This document shows positions 1 to 8,012 of a stretch of DNA of 64,000 nucleotides, in pieces (position 1 is the first letter of the stretch; each line of letters begins with the position of its first letter). Under the pieces are notes generated by a model. The model was not told where the DNA came from. It ran no database searches and saw only the letters and a list, made by a program, of their open reading frames with translations. The stretch lies in assembly GCF_014251635.1 (NCBI RefSeq), contig NZ_CP059194.1, positions 496,001 through 560,000 of the forward strand, given 5' to 3'. This stretch comes from Blattabacterium cuenoti. Lineage in GTDB: Bacteria; Bacteroidota; Bacteroidia; Flavobacteriales; Blattabacteriaceae. The position numbers and the translations under genes are program-made.

Positions 1-1202
1 AAAAATATAAAACTCTTAAAAAGAAACAAGAAGAATTTGAAAATATGCATACTCAACAAGTAGAATTACTTGAAAAAATATCTAATTATTCTTCTGAAGA
101 AGCTAAAAATGAATTAATAGAAATTCTTAAAGGAGAAGCAAAAACAAAAGCACAAACTCATATACAAAACATTATAGAAGAATCACAACTAACTGCAAAA
201 ATGGAGGCAAAAAAAATTATCATTCAAGCTATTCAAAGAATTGGAACTGAACAGGCTGTTGAAAATGCTGTTTCCGTTTTTCACATAGAATCAGATGATG
301 TTAAAGGCCGTATCATAGGACGAGAAGGAAGGAATATAAGAGCTTTAGAAAAAGCTACAGGAGTAGAAATTATTGTAGACGATACTCCAGAAGCAATTCT
401 TTTATCTTGTTTTAATCCTATACGAAGAGAAATAGCTCGATTAGCTCTTCATAAGTTAGTTATAGATGGACGTATACATCCAGCTAGAATTGAAGAAATA
501 GTAGCAAAAACAGAAAAACAAATTGAAGAAGAAATAATAGAAGTAGGAAAAAAAAATATTATAGATTTAGGGATTCATGGAATCCATCCTGAATTAATTC
601 GTATGGTAGGAAGAATGAAATATCGTTCTTCTTATGGACAAAATCTTTTACAGCATTCTCGTGAAGTTTCTCATTTATCAGGAATATTGGCATCTGAATT
701 GGGATTGAATTCAAAATTAGCAAAACGCGCTGGATTATTACATGATATAGGAAAAGTACCTGAAAATGAATCAGAACTCCCTCATGCAATTCTAGGAATG
801 CAATGGGCAGAAAAATATGGAGAAAATATGGAAGTTTGTAATGCCATAGGCTCACATCATGATGAAATAGAAATGAAATTCTTAATATCTCCTATAATAC
901 AAGTTTCAGATTCTATTAGTGGGGCTCGTCCTGGAGTCAGAAGAAATTCTTTTGAATCTTATTCAAAAAGGCTAAAAAATTTGGAAGATATAGCGTTTAG
1001 TTTTGATGGAGTAAATAAAGCTTTTGCGATACAAGCAGGAAGAGAATTACGTGTATTAGTTGAAAGTGATAAAATCGATGATAAGAAAGCTTTTCAATTA
1101 TCTTGTGATATAACAGAAAAAATAAAAAACGAAATGACTTATCCTGGTCAAATTAAAGTGACAGTGATTAGAGAAACTCGAGCTGTACAAATAGCTAGAT
1201 AG
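1..1202 (+). CDS. rny: Ribonuclease Y, 3' part (5' end beyond window)
   Basis: Membrane-anchored endoribonuclease that starts mRNA turnover. The frame is open back to base 3 (no stop upstream of the ATG at 45), so the N-terminal membrane helix and most of the coiled coil lie off the left edge; full-length family members are about 520 residues. Counting from the internal Met at 45, a KH domain spans about residues 77-145 with the [13 protein letters not shown] signature, and an HD phosphohydrolase domain follows with His204 and the HD pair at 233-234 (LLHDIGK). The C-terminus is complete. PNPase is encoded in the same window, so both endo- and exonucleolytic steps of RNA decay are kept. Confidence 0.95.
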   Translation, partial: KYKTLKKKQEEFENMHTQQVELLEKISNYSSEEAKNELIEILKGEAKTKAQTHIQNIIEESQLTAKMEAKKIIIQAIQRIGTEQAVENAVSVFHIESDDVKGRIIGREGRNIRALEKATGVEIIVDDTPEAILLSCFNPIRREIARLALHKLVIDGRIHPARIEEIVAKTEKQIEEEIIEVGKKNIIDLGIHGIHPELIRMVGRMKYRSSYGQNLLQHSREVSHLSGILASELGLNSKLAKRAGLLHDIGKVPENESELPHAILGMQWAEKYGENMEVCNAIGSHHDEIEMKFLISPIIQVSDSISGARPGVRRNSFESYSKRLKNLEDIAFSFDGVNKAFAIQAGRELRVLVESDKIDDKKAFQLSCDITEKIKNEMTYPGQIKVTVIRETRAVQIAR

Positions 1203-1223
1203 CTAGATAAAATAATAAAAATT

Positions 1224-2198
1224 ATGAAAGACTCTCCTATTACTTATTTTATTGAAAAATATTTTCTTCATTTTAATGCTTTAACTTTATCAGAAGCAGC
1301 TAAAGCATATAAATATCATATTCAAAATGATGGAAAAATGATGATTACACTAGCAGGAGCAATGAGTACTGCAGAATTAGGAAAAATATTATCTGAAATG
1401 ATTCGAAAAGATAAAGTCCATATTATCTCTTGTACAGGAGCTAATTTGGAAGAAGATATATTAAATTTGATCGCTCATTCTCATTACAAAAAAATACCTC
1501 ATTACAGAGATTTAACTCCTGATGAGGAAAAAAATTTTCTAAAAAAAGGTTATTACAGGGTAACAGATACTTGTATTCCAGAAGAACAAGCTTTTAAAGA
1601 ATTACAAAAACATATTTTAAAAGTATGGATAAGAGCTAAAGAAAAATCAGAACGTTATTTTCCTCATGAATACATTTATCAATTATTATTAGATAATATT
1701 TTAGAACCTTATTACAATATAGATTCAGAAAACAGTTGGGTATTAGCTGCAGCAAAAAAAAATATTCCCCTAATAGTTCCAGGATGGGAAGATAGCACAA
1801 TAGGAAATATTTTTTCTTCATATTGTATGAAAAAACTATTTCAACCTTTCCTTGTAAAAAGCGGAATTGAATATATGATATTTTTAGCAAAATGGTATCA
1901 AAAAGAATCCATAAAACATAAAATAGGTTTTTTTCAAATTGGGGGAGGTATATCAGGAGATTTTCCTATTTGTGTGGTCCCTATGTTATCTCAAGATATA
2001 GGATTTAATCCTACTCCGTTTTGGTCTTATTTTTGTCAAATTTCTGATTCAACAACCAGTTATGGATCTTATTCTGGGGCTATTCCTAATGAAAAAATTA
2101 CTTGGGGAAAACTAGATAAAGATACTCCAAAATTTATCATTGAATCAGATGCTACCATAGTCGCTCCGCTTATTTTCGCATACATATTAAATATGTAA
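1224..2198 (+). CDS. Deoxyhypusine-synthase-like protein
   Basis: Belongs to the deoxyhypusine synthase (DHS) family, NAD-dependent enzymes that move an aminobutyl group from spermidine. The C-terminal signature is present: a Gly-rich GGGISGDFP, a YGSYSGA loop, then ITWGKL with Lys296 at the position of the catalytic Lys of eukaryotic DHS, then an ESDATIVAPL stretch. The length of 324 residues is slightly below eukaryotic enzymes. Bacteria lack eIF5A, the classical substrate, so bacterial members are thought to make polyamines such as homospermidine or act on other amines; which applies here cannot be read from the sequence. It lies 21 bp after rny on the same strand, possibly co-transcribed. 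Confidence 0.85.
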   Translation: MKDSPITYFIEKYFLHFNALTLSEAAKAYKYHIQNDGKMMITLAGAMSTAELGKILSEMIRKDKVHIISCTGANLEEDILNLIAHSHYKKIPHYRDLTPDEEKNFLKKGYYRVTDTCIPEEQAFKELQKHILKVWIRAKEKSERYFPHEYIYQLLLDNILEPYYNIDSENSWVLAAAKKNIPLIVPGWEDSTIGNIFSSYCMKKLFQPFLVKSGIEYMIFLAKWYQKESIKHKIGFFQIGGGISGDFPICVVPMLSQDIGFNPTPFWSYFCQISDSTTSYGSYSGAIPNEKITWGKLDKDTPKFIIESDATIVAPLIFAYILNM

Positions 2199-2299
2199 TA
2201 TATCATAATCATAATATAAATAATATAATAGGAATATAGAAATTATGTATGTAACTTTACTTTATCTATTTTTTTTTATTCAAAATTTAAAAATTATAT

Positions 2300-3724
2300 A
2301 TGATGAAGAATTTATATGATCTTGTTATTATTGGATCTGGACCAGGAGGATATATATCCGCTATTAGAGCAAGTCAATTGGGACTCCGGACAGCTATTAT
2401 AGAAAAGTATCAAAAATTAGGTGGAACATGTTTAAATGTAGGCTGTATACCTTCTAAATCTCTTTTAGATTCTTCTAAATATTTTTTTCTAGCTAAAAAA
2501 AAATATTCTTCACATGGAATTTTTTTTGAAAAATTATTTATGGATTTCAGAAAAATGATGGATAGAAAAAACAAAATAGTAGAAAATATAAATAATGGAA
2601 TAAAATATTTAATGAAAAAAAATAAAATTGATTTGTATCAAGGAATCGGATCATTTAAAACCAAAAATATTCTGTCTGTAACAGATATAAAATCTTTGGA
2701 AAAAGAAAAAAAAATACAATTTAAATATTGCATAATATCCACAGGATCTAAACCTTTATGTTTATCCCAATTAAATTTTAATATAGAAAATAGAATTATT
2801 TCTTCAACAGAAGCTCTTAATTTAAAAGAAATTCCAAAAAAATTAATCATAATTGGAGGAGGAATAATTGGATTAGAGTTAGGTTCTATTTTTAATAGAC
2901 TAGGAAGTAAAATTATCATCATAGAAACTATGGATAAAATTATATCAAATATGGATAATTCTTTAAGTCAAGAAATACGAAAAATATTAGAAAAATCATC
3001 CATTCAAATAGAGACTTCTTTATCTGTTACCAGTATATTTAAAAAAAATGATGAAGAAATATCTGTTTTAGCTAAATATCATAATGGAAAAGAAGTTAAT
3101 TTCATAGGAAATTATTGTCTTCTATCAATAGGAAGAACCCCGTATACAAAAAATATGGGATTAGAAAATATAAAAATAAAAATAAATCAAAAAGGATTTA
3201 TATCTGTAAACGATGATTTACAAACTTCCATTAACAATATATATGCTATAGGAGACGTTATAGGAGGAAAAATGTTAGCCCATAAGGCTGAAGAAGAAGG
3301 GTTATATGTAGTAGAACATATAGCGGGGAAAAAACCAAACAAATTAAATTACGACTTAATCCCATCAATAATTTATACTTATCCTGAAGTGGCCAGTGTT
3401 GGAAGATCAGAAAATGATATTAAAAAAGATAAAATAGAATGCAATATAGGAATTTTTCCTATGAAAATATTAGGAAGGGCTAGAACAAGTGGCTGTACAG
3501 ACGGGTTCTTAAAAATGATCTCCCACAAAAAAACAGATGAGATTTTAGGAGTTCATATAATTGGAGATCACGCTGCAGATATGATTATGGAAGCATCTGT
3601 GGCTATGGAATTTAGATCCTCTTCAGAGGATATATATAGAATCTGCCATCCTCATCCCACTTTCAGTGAAGCATTCAAAGAAGCAGCTTTACTTAATTTT
3701 GAAAATCGTTCTATACATATGTAA
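2300..3724 (+). CDS. lpdA: Dihydrolipoyl dehydrogenase (E3)
   Basis: FAD-dependent E3 component of 2-oxoacid dehydrogenase complexes that reoxidises dihydrolipoamide with NAD+. The sequence shows the N-terminal FAD motif GSGPGG, the redox-active disulphide in GGTCLNVGCIPSK (Cys44 and Cys49), a second dinucleotide-binding motif GGGIIGLELG, and the C-terminal His-Glu catalytic pair in the HPHPTFSEA segment. The length of 474 residues is normal. Two tandem ATGs (2300 and 2303) could each be the start. It probably serves the pyruvate dehydrogenase whose E1-alpha and E2 genes lie near 52.5-54.8 kb. Confidence 0.97.
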   Translation: MMKNLYDLVIIGSGPGGYISAIRASQLGLRTAIIEKYQKLGGTCLNVGCIPSKSLLDSSKYFFLAKKKYSSHGIFFEKLFMDFRKMMDRKNKIVENINNGIKYLMKKNKIDLYQGIGSFKTKNILSVTDIKSLEKEKKIQFKYCIISTGSKPLCLSQLNFNIENRIISSTEALNLKEIPKKLIIIGGGIIGLELGSIFNRLGSKIIIIETMDKIISNMDNSLSQEIRKILEKSSIQIETSLSVTSIFKKNDEEISVLAKYHNGKEVNFIGNYCLLSIGRTPYTKNMGLENIKIKINQKGFISVNDDLQTSINNIYAIGDVIGGKMLAHKAEEEGLYVVEHIAGKKPNKLNYDLIPSIIYTYPEVASVGRSENDIKKDKIECNIGIFPMKILGRARTSGCTDGFLKMISHKKTDEILGVHIIGDHAADMIMEASVAMEFRSSSEDIYRICHPHPTFSEAFKEAALLNFENRSIHM

Positions 3725-3748
3725 AGTGAAAATACTTTTAACTCTACT

Positions 3749-4426
3749 CTAACTCCAAAAAATAGTTTCTATTCCTACTTTTTTTAAAAAAGTATTGGTT
3801 TTTTCAAAATGTTTAGATCCCAAAAAACCCATATGAGCAGAAAAAGGAGATGGATGAGAAGTTTTTAGAATGTAATGATTATGAAAAGAGTTAATTAAAG
3901 ATATTTTTTTTTGAGCATGTTTCCCCCATAAAAGAAAAACTATGTTTTTTTTTCTATTAGAAACAGTTCGTATTATTACGTCTGTAAAAAATTCCCATCC
4001 TATATTTTTATGAGATAAGGGACAGTCTTTTCTGACTGTTAATATTGAATTTAACAATAAGACTCCTTGTTTCGCCCAATGAATTAAAGATCCACTAATA
4101 GGGTATTTATTATAATTAAAACAATTATTCACTTCTGTAAATATATTTTTTAATGAAGGAGGAAAAGGGGCCCCATCAGGAACAGAAAAACAAAGACCAT
4201 CAGCTTGATCCTTTTTATGGTAAGGATCTTGTCCTATAATAACTACTTTTAATTTTTGAAAAGAACAATATTTGAAACAAGAAAAAATATTTTCTTGCTT
4301 AGGAAAACAAATAAAACGATTATACTCAACCCTAAGAATCTTTAATAGTTTTATAAAATAAGGTTTATGATATTCATCCTTTAATAAGGAGCTCCAATTC
4401 CTATTTTCTACTCCTACTAGTGTCAT
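3749..4426 (-). CDS. ung: Uracil-DNA glycosylase
   Basis: Family 1 uracil-DNA glycosylase that removes uracil from DNA to start base-excision repair. The water-activating motif GQDPYH is at residues 65-70 with Asp67, the PPSLKNIF segment follows, and the C-terminal HPSP motif carries His191. The length of 225 residues matches the family. It converges on lpdA with 24 bp between stops, and on the minus strand it lies 7 bp after the ferredoxin gene, so the two probably share a transcript. Keeping uracil repair in such an AT-rich genome may limit further C-to-T drift, which is inference. Confidence 0.97.
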   Translation of the reverse strand: MTLVGVENRNWSSLLKDEYHKPYFIKLLKILRVEYNRFICFPKQENIFSCFKYCSFQKLKVVIIGQDPYHKKDQADGLCFSVPDGAPFPPSLKNIFTEVNNCFNYNKYPISGSLIHWAKQGVLLLNSILTVRKDCPLSHKNIGWEFFTDVIIRTVSNRKKNIVFLLWGKHAQKKISLINSFHNHYILKTSHPSPFSAHMGFLGSKHFEKTNTFLKKVGIETIFWS

Positions 4427-4433
4427 AAATTAA

Positions 4434-4775
4434 TTAACTAAGACTTCCATGCAAAAAATTCTTTTTTTTAATAAGTTTATCTTTATCCTCAGAATTTTTT
4501 TTATCTGGAATACAACATTGAACTGGGCAAACTATAACACATTGTGGTTCTTCATAAAACCCTACACATTCTGTACATTTTTCTGGAACAATAAAATATA
4601 TATCTTTTTTTTTGGGCTCTTGAAATATATTCGGATCCAATATTTTATTTTTTTTCTTTAAAGAAGTCCCATCTGACATTCTCCATTTTTTTCCTCCTTC
4701 ATAAATTGCTTGATTAGGACATTCGGGTTCACAGGCACCACAATTTATACATTTTTCTGTAATTTTTATGGACAT
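4434..4775 (-). CDS. 2[4Fe-4S] ferredoxin (YfhL-like)
   Basis: Small low-potential electron carrier. The first cluster motif is at residues 9-19 (C-I-N-C-G-A-C-E-P-E-C, then Pro). The second cluster uses CTEC, an eight-residue spacer and C-V-I-V-C-P, followed by a double Cys. The start MSIKITEKC matches the family N-terminus, so the ATG at 4775 is secure. Its start codon interlocks with that of the divergent acyl-CoA reductase at 4768. The pairing of this ferredoxin with that reductase is also seen in free-living Flavobacteria. The ferredoxin may donate electrons to the reductase or to another enzyme; this is not established. Confidence 0.92.
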   Translation of the reverse strand: MSIKITEKCINCGACEPECPNQAIYEGGKKWRMSDGTSLKKKNKILDPNIFQEPKKKDIYFIVPEKCTECVGFYEEPQCVIVCPVQCCIPDKKNSEDKDKLIKKKNFLHGSLS

Positions 4776-5844
4776 TGAATTTGAAAAATTAAAAATAATG
4801 ATTCAAACTTTTGATAAGTTAGGACATTTTCTTAAAGAAGTTAAGGAATTTTATGCATATGAAAAATATTTATCCAAATATTATAAAAAATTTTTTCCTA
4901 TTTTTCAAAAAATTATTAAAAAGACAACTATTGCAAATAACTGGTTTAGAATAGAGGATTTATTAATAACTTTTGATCAATGGGGAAAAATTCTTCAAAA
5001 AGAAAAATTAGAATATTGGATGAGTAAATACTCTTTTACGAATACAAAGAAAAAACCTAAAAAAATTCTTGTTATTATGCCAGGAAATGTACCAATGGTA
5101 GGATTTCATGATTTTTTATGCGTTATTTTATCAGGACATAAGATCATAATTAAATTATCTGAAGAAGATAATTTACTACTTCCATTTTTATGTAAAATAA
5201 TAATAAATGAAAAACCCACATTAAAAAATAAAATAAAATTTACAAATAACATTTTTCGTGAAAAATTTGATTATGTAATAGCTACTGGAAACAATAACAC
5301 AGCCCGTTATTTTGAATATTATTTTAGAAAATATCCTCTTTTGCTAAGAAAAAATAGAACTTCTGTCGCTGTATTACAAGGAACTGAAACAGAAGAGGAA
5401 TTAATTTCTTTAAATAGAGATATATTAACTTATTCAGGAAGGGGATGTAGAAATGTAGGAAAAATATTTATACCGCATAATTACGATGTTCATTTAATTT
5501 TAAAAAAATCATTTATATCTGAATATATTACAAAAAATTATAAGTATACAGATAATTATAAATATTATCTATCTATTTTTAGTATGGACAAAGTTCGTTT
5601 TCAAAAAAATCATTTCGTTCTTTTCAAAGAAGAAAAAAATTATCATAGTCCAATATCTGTAGTTTATTATGAATTTTATAATAATTTAAATGAGCTAAAA
5701 AAAACAATTTTAGAAAATAATAACCGTATGCAATGTGTAGTATCTAAAAATTTTTTAGAAGAAGAAATCCCTTTTGGAAAAACTCAGTATCCAAAACTAG
5801 AAGACTATGCGGATAAAATCGATACACTTCAATTTTTGAATTGA
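4768..5844 (+). CDS. Acyl-CoA reductase, LuxC-like family
   Basis: A member of the LuxC-type acyl-CoA reductase family, related to aldehyde dehydrogenases, which reduce fatty acyl-CoA to aldehyde with NADPH. Visible features are VIMPGNVPMVGFHDFL (residues 102-117), a nucleotide-site-like segment near IATGNNNTARYF, and a candidate catalytic Cys227 in YSGRGCRNVGKIF. The length of 358 residues is usual for the Bacteroidota group. An alternative start at Met11 (4798) would also fit the family N-terminus. The 3' end overlaps the convergent ribD by 16 bp. The physiological substrate is unknown; no wax-ester or luminescence genes are seen. Confidence 0.82.
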   Translation: MDIEFEKLKIMIQTFDKLGHFLKEVKEFYAYEKYLSKYYKKFFPIFQKIIKKTTIANNWFRIEDLLITFDQWGKILQKEKLEYWMSKYSFTNTKKKPKKILVIMPGNVPMVGFHDFLCVILSGHKIIIKLSEEDNLLLPFLCKIIINEKPTLKNKIKFTNNIFREKFDYVIATGNNNTARYFEYYFRKYPLLLRKNRTSVAVLQGTETEEELISLNRDILTYSGRGCRNVGKIFIPHNYDVHLILKKSFISEYITKNYKYTDNYKYYLSIFSMDKVRFQKNHFVLFKEEKNYHSPISVVYYEFYNNLNELKKTILENNNRMQCVVSKNFLEEEIPFGKTQYPKLEDYADKIDTLQFLN

Positions 5845-6878
5845 TAATTCAGTTTAATAATCAGTTGATCTTTATTTAGATTCATTTTTTTCGATACTAT
5901 TCCTTTTATTTCAGTTATTTCAGGTGCTTTTAGGCCACTTTTTAATACTACATCGCATATAAAAGTACGACATTCATCCCAAATATTTTCTTGTATAAAA
6001 TTTTCTAAAGTTTTTTTTCCTCCTTCTACTATTAAAGATAATATTTTTTTTTTGTGTAAAAAATTTAATATTTGATTTATTATTTTCTTTTCAAAAGAGA
6101 TTTGAATATATTCTATATTCTCTTGATTTTTTTTTTGTTTTTCCGTAAATACAATAGTATACTGAGACCCATCTAAAATAAAATGAGAATTAGAAATACT
6201 TAGTTTTTGATCAATAAAAATTCTAACAGGATTTTTACCAAACCATTTTCTAACATTTAACTTTGGATTATCGTTCAATACAGTTTTTCTTCCTACTAAA
6301 ATTCCATCTTCCTCAGATCTCCATTTGTGATTAAGTTGTCTAGCATGTATTCCGCTAATCCGATTATCTTTTATATTTTCTGAATATATAAAACCATCAT
6401 TACTTTGTGCCCATTTTAAAATGATATAAGGACGATTTTTTTCATAGAAAGTAAAAAAACGTTTATTTAAAATTCTACATTTATCCATTAAAACGTTTTC
6501 TATAACTTCAATTCCATATTTCTTTAATTTTTTTATTCCTAATCCTTTTACTTTATCACAAGGATCTTGTATTCCTACTACGACTCTTGGAATATTTTTT
6601 TTAATTATCAAATCAACACAAGGAGGGGTCTCTCCAAAATGAACACATGGTTCTAATGTTACATATAAAGTACAATTAAACAATAAACATTCATCTTTTA
6701 TATTATTAATAGCTAAAAATTCAGCATGATACATTTCCTTTTTATAATGCCATCCTTCTGACAAAATGATACCATTTCTTTCTATCACACATCCAACCAT
6801 AGGATTTGGGGAGGTAAGTCCTAATCCATATTTAGCTAATTGAATAGCTCTTTTCATAAAAATTTCTTTATATTTCAT
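5829..6878 (-). CDS. ribD: Riboflavin biosynthesis deaminase/reductase
   Basis: Bifunctional enzyme for the second and third steps of riboflavin synthesis, acting on diaminohydroxyphosphoribosylaminopyrimidine. The N-terminal cytidine-deaminase-type domain has TSPNPMVGCV, the zinc and proton-shuttle motif HAE (His51, Glu53), and zinc ligands Cys78 and Cys87 in EPCVHFGETPPC. The C-terminal reductase domain starts near residue 145 (RPYIILKWAQSNDG) and includes EGGKKTLENFI. The length of 349 residues is normal. It overlaps the downstream end of aroE by 11 bp in tandem, indicating co-transcription, and its 3' end overlaps the convergent acyl-CoA reductase. Confidence 0.96.
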   Translation of the reverse strand: MKYKEIFMKRAIQLAKYGLGLTSPNPMVGCVIERNGIILSEGWHYKKEMYHAEFLAINNIKDECLLFNCTLYVTLEPCVHFGETPPCVDLIIKKNIPRVVVGIQDPCDKVKGLGIKKLKKYGIEVIENVLMDKCRILNKRFFTFYEKNRPYIILKWAQSNDGFIYSENIKDNRISGIHARQLNHKWRSEEDGILVGRKTVLNDNPKLNVRKWFGKNPVRIFIDQKLSISNSHFILDGSQYTIVFTEKQKKNQENIEYIQISFEKKIINQILNFLHKKKILSLIVEGGKKTLENFIQENIWDECRTFICDVVLKSGLKAPEITEIKGIVSKKMNLNKDQLIIKLNYQFKN

Positions 6879-7641
6879 GAATCTTATTGTTTTTCCAAAT
6901 TTTCCAAGACTCCTCCGCTTGAATATATAACATTTCTAATCCATTTTTTATTAAAGCCCCCTTTTTTTCTGCATTTCTTAAGAATAAGGTTTTATTTGGG
7001 TTGTAAACTAAGTCATAAAAATAATGTTCGGAAGAAACATATTGATAAGGCAAATATGGACATGAATTGATATCAGGATATGTTCCTACAGGAGTACAAT
7101 TAATGATAATTTTATATTCTTTCAATAAACTTTGATTTATATCTTCATAAACTAAAAAACCTATATTTTTTTTTCTAGAAACACATTGATATGGGATTTG
7201 TAATTTTTTTAAAACAAATGAAATTGTTTTAGATACCCCTCCACTTCCTAAAACCAATGCTTTTAAATTTTTTTTATTTACAAACCGATTCAAATTTTTT
7301 TGAAAAGAATACTCAAACCCCAATACATCTGTATTGAATCCCGTTCTACATTTATTATTAATTTTTATTACATTCACAGATCCTATAGATTTTGCTTCAG
7401 GCGTTATTTTGGTTAAAAAAGGAATAACACTTGTTTTATAAGGGATAGTTACATTACATCCTTTTAAATAAGGATTTTGAAATATAAACGATACATTTTC
7501 TATTTTTGGAATATCAAAAATTTCATAATCTACATTTACAATTGATTCTCTTTTAAATTTTTCTAAAAAAAATTTTCTAGAAAAAGAATATTTTATATCT
7601 CTTCCTATCAAACCATAGATTATTCTTTTTTCATCTACCAT
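6868..7641 (-). CDS. aroE: Shikimate dehydrogenase
   Basis: Catalyses the NADPH-dependent reduction of 3-dehydroshikimate to shikimate in aromatic amino-acid synthesis. The substrate-binding motif GCNVTIPYK supplies catalytic Lys69, GFNTDVLGF supplies Asp105, and a dinucleotide-binding segment is seen at LVLGSGGVSKTI. The C-terminal GLEMLYIQAEESWKIW is also typical. At 257 residues it is near the short end of the family. It probably forms an operon with rpsU upstream (13 bp) and ribD downstream (11 bp overlap). An endosymbiont supplying aromatic amino acids to its host would need it. Confidence 0.95.
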   Translation of the reverse strand: MVDEKRIIYGLIGRDIKYSFSRKFFLEKFKRESIVNVDYEIFDIPKIENVSFIFQNPYLKGCNVTIPYKTSVIPFLTKITPEAKSIGSVNVIKINNKCRTGFNTDVLGFEYSFQKNLNRFVNKKNLKALVLGSGGVSKTISFVLKKLQIPYQCVSRKKNIGFLVYEDINQSLLKEYKIIINCTPVGTYPDINSCPYLPYQYVSSEHYFYDLVYNPNKTLFLRNAEKKGALIKNGLEMLYIQAEESWKIWKNNKIHEI

Positions 7642-7654
7642 AAAAATATGAAGT

Positions 7655-7852
7655 CTATTCTTCTTTTTTCAATTTCATACGTTCTCTATATTTTGCTCTC
7701 AATATTTCATTTCTTCTTCCTTCAGAAGGTTTTATATATTGTTGTTTTTCTCTAAACTCTTTTAAAACACGAGTTTTATCAAATTTTTTTTTACATTTTT
7801 TCAAAGCTTTATCAATTGATTCTCCTTCTCTAACAGTGGTAATTAAGATCAT
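7655..7852 (-). CDS. rpsU: 30S ribosomal protein S21
   Basis: Small basic ribosomal protein of 65 residues. It has the family pattern: a short N-terminal strand (ITTVREGESIDKALKKCKKKF), then basic helices with RRNEILRAKYRERM near the end. It lies 24 bp downstream of tRNA-Val on the same strand, so the tRNA is probably cleaved from a common precursor. In Bacteroidota S21 has been linked to the unusual ribosome in which the anti-Shine-Dalgarno sequence is sequestered, which fits the near absence of Shine-Dalgarno sequences in this window. Confidence 0.95.
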   Translation of the reverse strand: MILITTVREGESIDKALKKCKKKFDKTRVLKEFREKQQYIKPSEGRRNEILRAKYRERMKLKKEE

Positions 7853-7876
7853 AAAAAACTTAGTAAATAATTCTTG

Positions 7877-7951
7877 TGGACATTATCGGATTTGAACCGA
7901 TGACCTCTACTCTGTCAAAGTAGTGCTCTAAACCTACTGAGCTAAATGTCC
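7877..7951 (-). tRNA. tRNA-Val(GAC)
   Basis: Reading the minus strand, the 75 bases fold as a cloverleaf: acceptor GGACATT with AATGTCC, D-arm GCTC/GAGC, anticodon stem CTACT/AGTAG around the 7-base loop TTGACAG (anticodon GAC, read as valine), T-stem ATCGG/CCGAT with loop TTCAAAT, and discriminator A. The 3' CCA is not encoded. It lies just upstream of rpsU in the same direction. Confidence 0.93.
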
Positions 7952-8012
7952 TTTAAAATCAACAAAATTAAGTATTTTTTGATATATAACGGATTATAAT
8001 TTACTTTTATTT

